The notes beneath the pieces are model-generated. The model ran no database searches. It saw only the letters and a program-made list of their open reading frames with translations, and was not told where the DNA came from. Made by a program: the position numbers and the translations under genes. A stretch of DNA of 64,000 nt from Istiophorus platypterus (lineage: Eukaryota; Chordata; Actinopteri; Istiophoriformes; Istiophoridae), in contig CM029126.1 in NCBI GenBank assembly GCA_016859345.1, forward strand, positions 13,881,027-13,945,026, in the 5' to 3' direction. Of the stretch, positions 28,253-41,298 are shown piece by piece; the stretch's first letter is position 1, and every line of letters starts with the position of its first letter.

Positions 28253-31200
28253 TCAGACCACAGAAACACCCTGCGTGGGGCAGTTAAGCACTGTTACCAC
28301 ATCAGGCCTCTCGATGCGGGCCAGCGCAGAACACAGCAGTCCAAGAGTGGAGCCCTCTTTCTGGGCCCAGTTAGAGAGGAGCGTGTGAGCGGGGGCCTCC
28401 CCGCGCCCAAATGGGTCTAGCTGTTCAGGCTCATAGCCCAGCGCTGCACCCAGCTGCCTCCATCCTCGGCCCCCTCCCTCCTGCAGAAGGCGCTCCACCT
28501 CTTCCTGTCTGTGGGGGGGTAGGTTGATGTACAGTCGATTGTCCTGCTTGCTATCCCTCTTGGTACCTATGGAAAAAGAGACAAAATCAGCTCACCGATA
28601 CCAAACCTAAGAATAACAGGGGTCTTAATAGGATCTTAATCATAATAATGATCATTAGTAATAATAGTAATTATATTATAAATAACAAAAGATAGCTCTC
28701 ATGATAGATCTTTCTTTTTAGAAATACCAAGTTAAACGTTTCATGAGAAAAAAGCTAGAAAGTTTCCCCGTCATTATTTTTGTGGGAACTCGTAGATGCC
28801 CCGTGGAGATTTCTTGTAAACCAACAAATGTGTTTACATCCATTTGTTTCTCACCAAAAACCACTGTCTATCCTTGAGGCCCAACAAACACGTTGAAATC
28901 ATTTCCTTCTCCTCCTTTCCCCCTAAGTATTTTAAAACCTGCATTGTTTACATTCAGGCTTACTAGCCAGGAGACTAAGTTTCTCTGTGGGTTACTGCAG
29001 CCAATCAGTTGATCTTTGGAATAGCCTGAAACTGGCAGCTGGAAGTGTTTGTCCTCGTGCATTTGCATGAGATACGAGAAACAAACTAGGGATCTGCTCG
29101 CAACGATACTGCTCAGCAGTGCTGGTCAAGTAATTTATATGGTACCTTTAAAAGAAAGTGGAGGACAACAGTGTTCTGTCTGGAGCCCAAAATTTCTAAT
29201 ACAATCCAATCTTTAGAGATGTTAGATGTTTTAGTAACCTTGTTAAAATATCTTCTGACGCCTCAGAGATCTTAACTAAGTTTAATTTCAAAGGGACTGT
29301 GTCTATTCTACCTTTGCTGGGCTGGTTGTCCTGCAGACTGTGGGAGTCTAGAAAAACTCCGCTGTCACTTTGGAGCTTTTCTCCCTCTGGAGATGATCCC
29401 AACTCAGCTGCACGGGCCTTAGACAGAGCCTGCTTCTGTTTACATGATCTCCAGCTAAGAGGAGCACAAGAAAACGATGTCAGTTAGATTACACACAGTG
29501 AGCTATTTGTCATAATCGTAATTACACCCATTTAAGGACTACAACCCAGCACTGTTGAGGACTCACCATTTATAAGCCACATAAAGAAGAAGCCCCAGCA
29601 CTACGGCAGCCAGAACAGAAACGTAAGCCAGAATGTTGTTGCTGCCACCTTCATTCTGCAGGGTAAACTTGGGTGTTCCAGGGGAAGGACTGGCTTCCTC
29701 CGTCACCTCTTCTACAACTGGAAAGCGAGGAGCGTCACGGGGCCCATCAGACTCGGCAGGACGAGAAAGAATGTGCAGCTTCTTATCTATTCAGATTGGG
29801 AAAGAGGGATGTATCAGGCACAGGATCATCGCATGTGCACTCATGCACATCAGCAACACATTTGGGCTACATAAATTAGGGGCCAGAAATAATTCCACAA
29901 GACGCCTGTGCGTCTGATGCACCGACAGCCTCAGTCATCCGAGGTTCCCTGGAGTTCTGAAACCTTTCATTGCCCCTGTTTCCAGTGTCATCTTCCCTCC
30001 TGTGGTCTGCCTATTTTAGGATCAAACACTACAAGGTACTGTGCTGACCTCTCAAGGATCGAAGGGTCACGACATACGCACCCAGAGTGTGTACGGATGA
30101 CCTTACCCCTGGAGAGTGAGCGTAGCCATTTGGGAGCGAGCAGACTAGCTGTCAGGGTCAGCAGCCTCCCCTGGCCTTCAGGCTCTTGGGGTCAGTTAAC
30201 CTAAAGACCTGTCCCACTCATTCCAACTGGACTTACAGCTGTACCAGACTGCGCATACTCCCATTTTCTCCACAACAGCACTTAAGTGGGCTCTTTTTTT
30301 CACTACTCATGTTTCCAGGCTGCAAGTGTTACAAAGTGTTCAGATGAGGTGTGGATGCAGGTGTTGACCACATGTCCTTGTATTTTCACAGACACTCCCA
30401 CTCCCTTGAGCTCTTTCTTTTATCTTTATATCTTTCACTATTACTGCCTTTCCCTGCTTTAGATCTTTAAAAGCTGGCGCCATCTTGTATTTTTCTTATT
30501 GTCAGTAAATCCCATTAAAAGCCCAAGATAATCCGTCTTTCAATACTTGCTGATTTACCAACCATCTCCGAGGAACTCAAGCGAACCGAATCATGAACAA
30601 AGAGGTCACAGATTTATGTCTTTATTTTTAAAAAGTAAATTCCTAAAACACCCGGGCAGTGTAGTTTTACAGTTGAATAGTGTATTTGTTGCTGACTATC
30701 TTCAGCTGTGGGTTTCCAACCGCTGGAAAATGTACGTAGGACCATGTTCAGTGCCCATGCGCTTTATAATGAAGAGGCGTGTCACCCAGAACAACCATGT
30801 AGCTTCATTAAGTGTTTTTGAACAGGTCTATGGTACAAAGACATAAACTATATACACTATAAATGACTGAAGAATCCATTCATTGTTGAGTTTTGGTCTT
30901 TTCATGGAATGTGTTGACAATAAGACAACTAAACAATATCACCTAACTTTAAAAATCCAATGCATTTTCACAGAAAATATTCCTCCCTCACAACTCACCC
31001 ATGCAGAGTGTGTCAGAGTTGGGCATACAGGCTCGGATCTCCACTTCAGTGTCAGAGCACTGGGTGCAGGTCTGGCAGGGGTCGGTGCTAACGTGCTCCT
31101 CAGAAAATGTACCCGGGCCACACACCTGGCACAGAGTGTCTCCCTGGAGGCCACACTCGCGGACAATGCCCTCACCATGGGAGCATTTGGAGCAAGGTGC

Positions 31201-33952
31201 ACAAAGGCCATGGTTGCTCAGAAAGAAGAAGCCATTGTCACATTCACATTGTGTGTTTTGCAAGGCAGAGCAAGAGGCTGCTGTGGGGACACTGGGTGGG
31301 CAGTTGGAGCAAGGAAGGCAAGGGGAGAGGTCTTCAGATTCGGAATATGTTCCTGGGAAATAGATCACAAAGTCAGTGCCAGTCTAAATAAAGTGTTTCT
31401 CTCACAAATGTCAGTGGGAATGATGAGTTGTAGAGATCATGATAAGGCAGGTGAAACATATTCTATGTTGGTGGAGTAACATTAGAATATAATTGCTTAC
31501 CCAGTGGGCATGGTGAGCACTTGGTGTCCTCTTTCCCACATTCTACCTCCACTTCGAAGCCAGCAGGACACAGACTACAACACTGCCCCGATTCAGTGAA
31601 CTTGTTACTGGAACAGGCATGTCCAAGAGTTACCTGCAGTAAATAAATGACATAGTCAGAGAGAAAACCACCACTGTGTTTCCTTGTTTTATTTATTTGG
31701 AAGAACAAAGGAATTACAGTCTTGGGTTTAAGGACTTTCTGGATCAACCTGTTTATGCAACAGTTAAACGATTCATAATCAATTCTGAAGGAGTTGTTAC
31801 CAAAAAAGACAACAAGTGAGGAAGCTTTTCTTTGTCCAGGGAGTTTTCTGCCCTACACAGCACATACGAAGGAAATTGCACATATCCCACTCCTGTGCAA
31901 TTAAAGAAGCTAGGAACTGGCTGAACTGAAAATGGCCTTTTTTTTTATCTTTCTATCTGCCTCAGTTTTCACCCTTAAAGTGCTCAGAGTCCTTATCTGC
32001 AAGTGGGTAATGGAGAGCCCAGGGTGAGTTATGACATGAGGGATAGATCAGACATTCCAAACGGCTTGTGCAGTGGGGTCGGTGCCTGACAGGAGTGGCT
32101 GGCTTTAATCAGATGGCTTCAGACCAGTGAAAAGAAAAGGACAAAAAGGGGTGAAGGAAAACAATCAGAAGAGGAGGAAGGAAGAAGTAAAAACAGCTTC
32201 CGCCCTCCCACTCTTTCCAAATCAGTGTGAATGACAATGTGCAACTTTGTGCAAATATAGTTTATGTGTGTTTACTTCTTGACAACAAAAAAGAAGGGGG
32301 AGGTATATAAAGGAGACGGTTCCAGCCCCAGGCAAGGGTGTCAGTTAACCAAGGCTGCCCAGCATGTGAGTGTCTGTTTGGGTGAGAGGGGGGCCTTTGA
32401 AGTTCCCAAGCCCTGCAGGTGTGTCTATGAAGGTCAGTATTTCACTAACTCCCCCTTCTCCAGGCTCTGAACAACGGCATCTTAAACATGCACACATTTA
32501 AGGGAGATCGGCCTATTCTGCCTGGGGGCTGACAAGAGCAAACAGATGTCTAACAACTAACCTCCTGCAAAGGAGGAAAAGTAACAGCTAAACAACCCAC
32601 TGATGTCTTTCTTTGTCTCTGAAGTTTGCCAAGAAACGCAGGCGACGTGTGCAAACCTGTAGAGGCCTCCAACAAAAAGCCCACCAGAAACACACGCACA
32701 CATTGTGCCATGCCCCCAGTCGCAAAACACTGAAATGATCCATGCTGATACTATAGGAGAAACAGCTTTGAAAACTGGGCTTGTCTTGTTCCAAAAACAA
32801 CACCCAGTTTTACTGCAACGCATACAGAGGAGCCTGATGATATCTGAACATCAGCCACAGAACCCAGATCAGAGGTATTAGTGTGTCGGGGGTGGTAGGA
32901 TCCAGCAGGCAGGAACCAGCAGGATGTTTGGAGTTGGCAGACTGTGACCAAGTCTGGACCATAATAACTTGGAGCGTTCTGGTAACTCTGATTGGTCCTC
33001 TCCATATGACAAATAGAGCTCCTCTGGTAACACTGGATAACCTTTTAGCCCTAAATCTATACTTTAATACATAATTGGCGATAGCGACTCTGCTTTATTT
33101 TTTAACGCCAGCTTGGATTTCTGTCATTTTACAGTGCCTGGGCTGGGGGAGCTTTGCAAGCCTGCCTGGAGGGCCAACTCGGCTCAGGGCAGGAACTGCC
33201 AAAGGTTTGGCACTTTACCCACTGCCCAGTGTACAATGAAATATTTAGTCCGTGCCCCACTGGGAATGAGAGGGAACAGTGATCTACTCAGTTGAGGAAT
33301 GACTAAGTCATTATTTACTGTACACTTAAATAGTACCATATACGGTTGCCACTTAATGTTAATCATTGTGATACATATTTTATCATCTAGCCATTCATTA
33401 CACTTACTACTTTAATGAACAGTTAAACTTGAATAATGTGATTCATTCAAACTAAATAACTAGGTACGACAAGGCGTAACCACTTTTTTCATCTAATACA
33501 AAAAGGTACAGTATTAATGCTGCCTAAAACACACATATATATATATAAATGTGTTTATGTATCTTTGTGTTTCCAAATATAAAATTTTATTGTGATTGTT
33601 TACTTCAGTGGCACCAAAATATTTTGCTTCAACACCTTTACAATTGTTTAGTCGTAAATCGATCACCATTATTCCCTTACTGCAGTTGATAGCATTCCTA
33701 CAATATTATGTTGAATTTTCAACCAAAATTAATTTGCAGCACATGCACCAAATAACATTTAGTTGTATCTGTCACCTTGGGGGCATAAAGTCCAAAGGGA
33801 AGGGGGCTGCAGTTGTGTTTTTCCATTTAGGTAAGAAGCTGCAATCTGAAGAGATTCCCCAGTGAAAACAGACAGACCACCGAGGAGCACTGTTTTCAAT
33901 GGGGCTCTCGACTCCACGGCTGCCGGAGTCACTCAGTCATCAGGGATCACGT

Positions 33953-34031
<79 letters not shown>

Positions 34032-35939
34032 AACTTCATTTCAGTCGTCTCTGTGCCTGAAAGATTTTCTGTGCCCCTCTGAAGTGAGACCACATTTGAA
34101 GCGCCAAGGCTGGAGTTTCCACAGTTAATCTAATCAGCGTGAAAATAAACACACAAAAGGATGCTCTCTCCCCCTCTCTCCCTGTGAAGATATTGACCCA
34201 TGAGCCCTCACAATGTGGCTGCGACAGCAACAGAGAGGGGCCGTTCAGCAGCAACGAGCCCAAGTTAAGGGAAAGTTGTCCTAACTGCATATGCCATCTG
34301 TGCTGATCACTGTCATTAGTATGCTGGAAAGATGAGAGACAAATTAAAGGACACGCTTCTCTCTCTCTTTTTTTTTTTTTACAGGAGAGCTCACCTAGCA
34401 CTGTAATCATTCACCAGCGAGGAGACGCCACCATGTGACTCTTTTAACTACTAATCTACTGGTTTTCAACTCCGTCTAAAGAGTTGAGAAATGTTTCAAA
34501 TTTCAAAATGAACCTAAAGTCTGCCCCCAAAGAAATCTGCTTAACTGCCCTATGGAAATTCAAATGGCTGTGGTAACAAACTAAACCTACCCCCCAAACT
34601 CTCTCTCACACACACAGACACACACACGCACACATATATACACCACAAACTAGGAGAAAATGATGATAATTGCTTTGCTCCGGATATCCAGACCCCAGCA
34701 ACACTGCAAGCTAGGCCGCTTTTTCACCAGGAACGGCTGTAGGCCACAGAATGTGGCAACATGTACAATGAACTACAGGAAATATGAGCCTTAGAAACAG
34801 ATTTACCAGTAAATATCATGAGCAGTGTGCTCAGATACTGTAAGATACAGTCAACCTCTGCACTAAATCATCCAGTGAGCAATGAGAGAGTCATTAGACG
34901 GCACAAATGACAATAACTTTTCAGTGGAAGAAACGAACTTGGTTTGCAAAGCCGACGAGGAACAGCAGCCCCTTAGATTCCACAAAGAAATCCTGTTGAT
35001 GTTTTGCCTTTATAAAAGGAACTATAGAGATATGCATCTTTTTAAGAGCTGAATTTTTATCTCGATACTTTGATCTAGCAAAAGTGCTTTGACTCTGACG
35101 AGCATGTCCAGACAGGACTATAAGCCCCATGGGCCTTTTGAGCTAGATGAGTGTCAAATTATTGTCCTCAACTGTGGAGGCAAGGGCTTTCTTTTCTACT
35201 GATCCAGGCTTAATGATATGCTATCAAACACCACTGAAACTATAAATTCTCCACAAAGTACACTATTTATTACAGAGTTGGTGCATAATCTTGGTAAATT
35301 GCATGCTCCTAGGTTTCTTTTTTTTCTTGTCTGATCTTTCAAGTCGTTTCTGGCCTCTGATGCAGATGGTGATGGAGTGAAAATATGTCATGTGAGTGGA
35401 AAAATGAAAATTGGCTCCCCAGTTTAAATTGCATACACAATACAAAGAATCTCCACATATTTCCAGGATGTTTTTCTTTTTATGACCATGGAGGTCCGCG
35501 GCAGCCTGTGTAGATGTACAGTAGGTTGGGCAGCAGCCTTCGAGAAACAAGCTGCACCATAACAAAATTAGGTATAGTTAGATTTCACTCTTGTGCAGAC
35601 ATCAGAGACTTTATTTGAAAAAAAAAGACGAGATGAGATTTAATGTCATTGTATCTGGCAACTTCAGACTGACAATAAACACATTCAACAACAAGGGTAG
35701 TGTGACACAACCATAATCAAATGTGGCCCTGTGGTGTAAAACACATTTCCTTTGGGAACAATGGTGTAAAACTCAGTTCTGCGGTGGATGGTTACAAAGG
35801 CTGCTATTGTGGTGTTATGATGATAAGAGATTATAAAGTCTTTCAAGTTGTGAAAATACGCGGCATTGTTTTACTAAAACAGTAATTAACCTTTACTTAC
35901 TTTTAACAGCAGGAGCGCGCAGATGACAAAAAGTCTCAT
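28253..35939 (-). CDS. nradd: p75-like neurotrophin receptor with death domain (NRADD/NRH1), six exons, complete
   Basis: Exons in transcript order: 35939-35901, 31633-31501, 31352-30999, 29786-29567, 29454-29312, 28566-28253 (TGA). Splice sites are canonical and phases close to 1,203 nt, giving 400 aa. The signal peptide is at residues 1-19 (MRLFVICALLLL core). Four TNFR-type cysteine-rich repeats span about 20-175, a short Pro/Glu stalk follows, and a TM segment lies at about 227-247. The juxtamembrane region (KCWRSCKQKQ) keeps the palmitoylation-type Cys253; PEGEKLQSDSG matches p75. A death domain covers about 310-395, and the tail ends VSVV, a class I PDZ ligand. The six-exon plan equals NGFR. 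Position between setd2 and nbeal2 identifies it as the NRADD orthologue rather than ngfr. In p75-family receptors this architecture transmits death/survival signals at the plasma membrane; the ligand is unknown here. Val231 replaces the p75 TM cysteine, whereas the A-x-x-x-G motif (236-240) is kept. Confidence 0.92.
29787..30998 (-). other. nradd: nradd intron 3
   Basis: A 1.2 kb intron between the CRD exon and the stalk/TM exon. It shows no other gene; small open frames here are chance. The 3' splice site is ctgaatag before 29786. Confidence 0.6.
33197..33212. promoter_or_regulatory. Inverted repeat TGCCAAA-GG-TTTGGCA
   Basis: A perfect 7-bp inverted repeat with a 2-bp spacer in nradd intron 1. 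The half sites equal the NFI half site (TTGGCA) but are in outward order, so full NFI binding is doubtful. Confidence 0.3.
33962..34026. repeat. (CA)n microsatellite
   Basis: About 32 CA units in nradd intron 1, preceded by a short CG/CA mix. Confidence 0.97.
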
Positions 35940-36016
35940 GTCTTCAGTCTCCAAAATCCCCTCCTGACTCTAGCGGACGGATCAGTGGCTCTAAGAGTCT
36001 CTGACTGAACTTTTTC

Positions 36017-36017
36017 T

Positions 36018-36073
<56 letters not shown>

Positions 36074-36075
36074 TC
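36017..36075. repeat. (TTTC)n tetranucleotide repeat in nradd 5' region
   Basis: About 14 TTTC units (GAAA on the nradd sense strand), starting 78 bases upstream of the nradd ATG. It lies in the 5' UTR or core promoter. Confidence 0.97.
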
Positions 36076-36189
36076 AGCATGCAGCCTTCACGGATCGCAC
36101 AAGAACTGTCATCAAAACTTCCGTTACCTTGAATCTAATTTACAAAAAAAAAAACAACTAAAAAATAAAAAATAAAACAAAACTCCCAA

Positions 36190-36640
36190 CTTCTCCTCGG
36201 AAGCCTCAGTTTGTCATGGTCCCGCAACCAGATGTTCCGAGACGCGCGAGGTGGAAAAACGCAGGCTGTGTAATCCAGCGGCGCATTCCGCGCCGACGCC
36301 GCGAGGGGTTCGCACAAAAGTCGCCTCTGTCTGCGCTCGCAGGGACGCGCGGGGTTTGCCTGCTCTCCTGCGGCTCCGCGGCGGATGAGGGAGGAGACGC
36401 TCCGGCGAGCCTTTCCTGGGCCTTTTTCTCCTCCCATCTACTCGGCTTTCGGGGCGGCCCAGTGATTGGCTGCGTCCCAGCGACGCGGCGTCGGGGGAGC
36501 GACGGCGTGAAGGAGGGAGACAAAGGGGCTGCGCCCGAGTCGCGCCGTCGGTCCGGTCGATTGGTCGATGCGTCTTGGTGCGTCCGCCGGAAAACGATTC
36601 GTGAGATATGTTTTATTGACCGTTAAGCTGCCACAAGTTT
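36190..36640. promoter_or_regulatory. nradd: CpG-rich promoter of nradd
   Basis: A sharply CpG-dense block (for example 36235-36320, 36340-36400, 36470-36600) about 250-700 bases above the nradd ATG, surrounded by A/T-rich DNA. It is the likely nradd promoter. No gene starts to its right on the plus strand, so it is not obviously shared. Open frames here on both strands are a by-product of G/C content. Confidence 0.6.
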
Positions 36641-36854
36641 GCAGGTACGACAGATTCGATGAAAGCTTTTTTGGCCTTTAAATACCTCCACACTATATGT
36701 TGTCGAGCAGCAACATATGGAGACCTGGATAAGTGCTGAATAAGTAAATATAATTAAACTATGGTATAAAAACTAGGCAGCTTGTGATAAAAAATATCCG
36801 TGAGAGTTAACCGAGGGTCATTCGCTTTGGTACCATGTCTAACTAACCATTTGA

Positions 36855-37300
36855 GGAACTTGTACTTTACTGAAAAGCGTCCATTTGACATCGGTTCATA
36901 TTCATTCTCCAATACAATGCGGAGGAAAACACTGCACTTTTTCCATTACCTCACTATATTTATTTTTAGGCAATAGTCAGCTATTCCTCGACAAAATATG
37001 ACTTTACATGGAAAACGTATGCTACGTTTATACAGTCTTTTTAGATTTAGATTAAAATGCCCATCTGCCTATGAAATACTTATGCTATGCTATCTATCCA
37101 TTAATACACTATATTTCAGTGTAATCATCACAGAGGCCATTTTTCTGAGGCATTAGATACTTTTGCTATTGATACTTTATGTAAACTTTAAGTTATACAC
37201 TTGTGTATTTTTGACATGGTCTTTTACTGGTAATAGAGTATTTTTTCCACTGCTACTTTTATTTAAGGATCTGAGAACCTTCTACACCGCTAAAAAGTAT
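36855..37300 (+). repeat. Old dispersed teleost repeat ('constitutive Ser/Tyr-less' AT-rich family)
   Basis: Degenerate matches to a very common teleost interspersed sequence: gcactttttccattacctcac, gatacttttgctattgatactttatgtaa, catggtcttttactggtaatagagtattttttccactg, ctacttttatttaaggatctgagaaccttctacaccgc (each a diverged form of phrases I know). The family name and class cannot be given. A related copy in the other direction lies at 49755-49945. (The words in quotes in the label are only a nickname, not a family name.). Confidence 0.5.
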
Positions 37301-38639
37301 ATAAAAGAAACATTTAATAGTGATATGATCCAGTAAATTTATAAAACACAGTCTGGTATTATGGAATATTATTTTTCACAGCTTCTTTCCATTCATTCTT
37401 TATTCATAGGATTATTTGATTCATTATTTTTTATCTATCTATTTATTTAATACTTAACACTCTGGGCCTCATGACTACGGCATAATGATTGCTGCCCGTG
37501 GTGCATTTGTTCTATATATTCTTCTGTATATTCTAACTCAACAACATTTTGGATCCAAATAAATCAACATCATTAAAGAAATATGCCCTCACACACATCA
37601 ACAAAAATATATAACACAGGACACAGTAATGTTCAGTCTTCTGAAAAGGGCCATTCCGCATAATGATCATTTACTTTTTATAGTTTAAGTATATTTTGAT
37701 ACTAATGCAGTGATAGGTGTCCAATTTGAGGACCCATAACTTCACATGTATAAAAAGGGATTGGAATATTTCCATAAATATTATACTAATTTACAAGAAA
37801 CTATCCCAGTGACAAAATGTGTAAAACAGTGTTTGAAATTTATGGGTTGTCTCCACTCTATTACGATATATTCTCATCGACATATTTTGTAATGAAAAAA
37901 AAAAACAAACATGGCTTATGGGATAAAACCTTATTAAAGGGAGGTCTGGGGCATGTTACCATTGTACAACCCCATAGGGATACTTACATCGAGTTGTGAT
38001 CATTTGTTACCAGAAACAAAAGAGAGCATGTGAATCAAACACAGTGCTCTGAGGAAGAAGAACATGTTTGATCTCAGCAATTCAAGAGATTAGAAAACCA
38101 ACACAGGGTAAATTACACACCTTGTAAATTCTAGTGAATGCATCGCAGGGGGGCCTGGAGACTTCAGAGGAAAACAAATGGAGAGATCTCTCAGACACAA
38201 TACTACTTACACTTCAAAGCCTGCCAAGGGTTGAGGGGAGACAGCAAGGATATTCATGCTCTGATAAAACTTCAAGCCATATTTCAGTCACATTAGGATC
38301 TCTTTTTCTCACAGTCACACACACAGACAAGAGTAAAGTCTCCTTAATTTGAATTATGTGGGTTTATGCTCAATTAAAAATGAGGCCTAAGTGTCATCCA
38401 CTCTATGAAAAGGAAAGAAACAGAAACACGATCTTGTTGTCCACAGGCCAAGGAGAAATGGTGCGGGGGGGGGGGGTGAGGAGGAGAAGGGGGTGGAGGA
38501 CTGAGGCTGTTGACGAAGGCCTGTATGAGGGTTGTTGCGTTCTTGGCAGGAACAACTTCAACAACCATCAAAATTGCAGCACTTCACGACATCCATTCCC
38601 TCGGCCTGCCCTCAGGTCAGCGGGGGCCAGAGAGAGCTA

Positions 38640-39060
38640 CTGCCAATAACCAAGAGTAAGGTGTCAGGCCCTCCCTCCATTGTCAGTGAGACCACATCAG
38701 AGTGACTGCGGCCCTCTTCAACCTCCTATTGCACTTCCCTTATTCACTAATCTGGGGTTTGTATTTGACTGGGGGTCTCCAGGTCGGTTTTATCACCCGC
38801 CTCACCCCTCCCCAACCCACTGAATTGTATCCCTGGAGGTGTTTATGGGCAGGCTGACAGGATGTTCGGCCCACCAAGAGATCAAAGTCTCCTCTTCAAG
38901 TAAATGTGCTTTTTCTCGCTGTGACCTTTTCAACTCTAATAGGGTTAACATCACAGACGCATGCAAGGCTGGGATTACAGTAGAGGAGCTGGATGATCTT
39001 CGTTGTGGCAGCGGATCAGTTTTCTTCCTGCTGTGGTTCACACATAAGAATCAGAGCTAA
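38640..39060. promoter_or_regulatory. Candidate conserved non-coding block
   Basis: Complex, non-repetitive sequence in an otherwise A/T-rich gap, with an AGATCAAAG TCF/LEF-like site near 38880. Small open frames exist on both strands with no domain features. The regulatory role is only a guess. Confidence 0.2.
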
Positions 39061-41298
39061 TTTTTCCGTTATGGGCGATCATCCTCAGGATATGGGCCAC
39101 GGGTTCATGGAAAAAAGTTACTCCTGAATATAAGTGGCAGTCACAGTTATTGGCCATATTAGGGCATTAAAAAAAAAAGAGCAATACAACTTCAAACACA
39201 TACTGATGAGGTAGAAAGAGAGAACACGGACATACATTCAACCACAATTCCCACTGCAAATGGTTAACTTGCAAGAAACACCGGCTATTTGATTTTTAAA
39301 AAGAAAAGTGTATTGTCAACATCTTCGAAGAACAAGACAAATGCATAATAATAGTGGTCAAAGAGAAACGGATGAAGCCGACATTTAAGGCAGTGCTGGC
39401 CTTCACTTAAGGCTTTTAATAGGATCACTTTGAATCATAATCAGGAGATCTGAACAACAAATGATATCAAATACATTACACACAGCATGATTTAGACCGA
39501 CTTTTTGATAGAGGACTGTGACTGGAAAGACTGGAAAGACCCAATTCTGACCTCAAATGATTAAATCAAAGGCCTTGAGTGTTACTGCATAGTAAAGTAA
39601 AATGTTACATATTTAACATTTAGATCAAAACAGAGCAAGGGAATATCAAATATGTATTTGAACAGCTGCTTATGTACACAATTCTTAATATTCAGATTCT
39701 CAGTAGCACACACATTTATAGAAGACAGTAGCTCATCTTAAAGTGGTATAATTTGATTAAAATGGGATTTTGGACAGACTGAATGTGCCGTTTATGTGAG
39801 GAGAGGAAGTGAAATGACAAGATACCAACATTTCAAACATAGTTTCTCTTCTCCTTACACTTAAAGTTATTCTGAGCATCACCTACAAAACCTAGGTAAT
39901 TTGTATGTGTTTAGAATGTCATGGGTATTGCATTCTCCCACATAGTTTCCTTTGTGTCTCTCTCCCATTATGACACTGCATAACAACTACTTGGTTCCAA
40001 CCGCAGTAAAAGAAGCGGCCAGGAAGTGAATTCCTCTGAAGCTCACTCACAGCCCCTCCGCTCACGTGTTTCCCAGTCATCGTGTCTTCAGATGTTTTCA
40101 GCAATTCAGAAACAGCACACTACCAGTACAGGCACGTATGTGTTTCCAGCCAATAGTTTACTAAGTTCATTAACAACATCGTATCCACATGTGAGTAATG
40201 CTAGAGTAGTAGGTGGTGCTTAAATCAGATCAACAGGGATAAAAATCTGACATATAGTGATCTATATGAATTAGATAATTGGAGTTCAGTGTTTATACAG
40301 GGCTCAGGACACAAGCTAAAAAAAAGGCACTTTTCAGATTCAAATAAAACAGGGATATAGTTGTGTGAGGAACAGAATTAAAAAATATATTACAGAAGCA
40401 TTTGTAAAGGCCTCTACTCCACTTTGTGTGAGGCAACGACAGGCTCTCTTCTTCAGTTACAGTTCATCCAAGCTCCACAATCATGATAAAAAAAAGAGAG
40501 AATATAGTTCACATACTGGACCATTAAAGCAGTTATTGCTTTAATTATAACAGTTTTACATTGCTTAAAGCCCAAGGAATTCAGAATTGTACGCTGTGGT
40601 ACTGTGGTGAACTTCTGGTGTAAGGATCAGCAAATCTTGGTGTCAACCGCTAAAAATGATAACACAGCATAGGGTTCACTTGTGATCAGCTGTCCTCCTG
40701 TGTCTCTCTTTACAAAGCAAACTCTTTTGTGGTACTTGCCAGTATTGCAAATATGGAAATCTGGAGCAACGTACGCAGTATTTTTTTTTTTTTTTCAAGT
40801 TTCCAGGAGTTTTAAGAAAGCGCCATTGCCAAACAATGGCTCTAGGACATTCAACCGCAGAGGTCACAGCTGTGCCTCTAACAATAAAGGAGCCAAGACT
40901 ATGGAGCCTGGGGACTTCACAGTTACCTCCCTCTGTGTCTGAAGCTGAATGTGCATTAGAGTGAGTCATTCCCCTGAAATATGAATCAGTGTATATAAAG
41001 TCTGATATTTGTTCACAACTGTAAACACTGAGCTCTTTGCCATCCTCAAAACAAGGCCACTCTTTGGAATGATGCTGATTTAAAAACAGTACACAACTGT
41101 AAGTGAAATATGCAATAAAATATCAAATTGTGAATAAAAAAGTGCTCAGTGTATAGTTGCTCTCTCAGAGAGATCAGTGGCTGACGAAAATAGTGTCCCA
41201 GCTTGTAAAGGAAGGCCTGGTTGAGTCTGGTGAGCATCTTGGTGGTGCCGCTATCTGCAACCTAATGAGTCCTCAGAGTTCCTCCACCATGGCTCATC

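Larger units (their letters stand above)
31634..35900 (-). other. nradd: nradd intron 1 (4.3 kb)
   Basis: The long first intron separates most of the signal peptide from the receptor exons, as in NGFR-family genes. It contains a CA microsatellite (33962-34026) and complex unique blocks at about 32000-32560, 33080-33300 and 34180-34440 that could be regulatory. The last has CATATG and CATCTG E-boxes beside a homeodomain-like CATTAG. No coding signature. Confidence 0.5.
36641..41290. other. Intergenic region nradd promoter / nbeal2 3' end
   Basis: About 4.6 kb with no supported gene. It holds a dispersed repeat copy (36855-37300), A/T-rich sequence, a G-run (38464-38476) and a more complex block (38640-39060). 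The nbeal2 3' UTR must lie in its right part; I find no AATAAA close to the stop, only an ATTAAA on the minus strand near 40540. Confidence 0.5.

Noticed and set aside
36017..36075. CRISPR-like or other arrayed repeats (also 61836-61956, 25985-26330)
   Set aside because: These are simple or minisatellite repeats with no unique spacers, in a vertebrate genome.
38134..39060. Small frames on both strands in the nradd-nbeal2 gap
   Set aside because: No domain, no splice pattern, no repeat of frame between neighbours; treated as non-coding.
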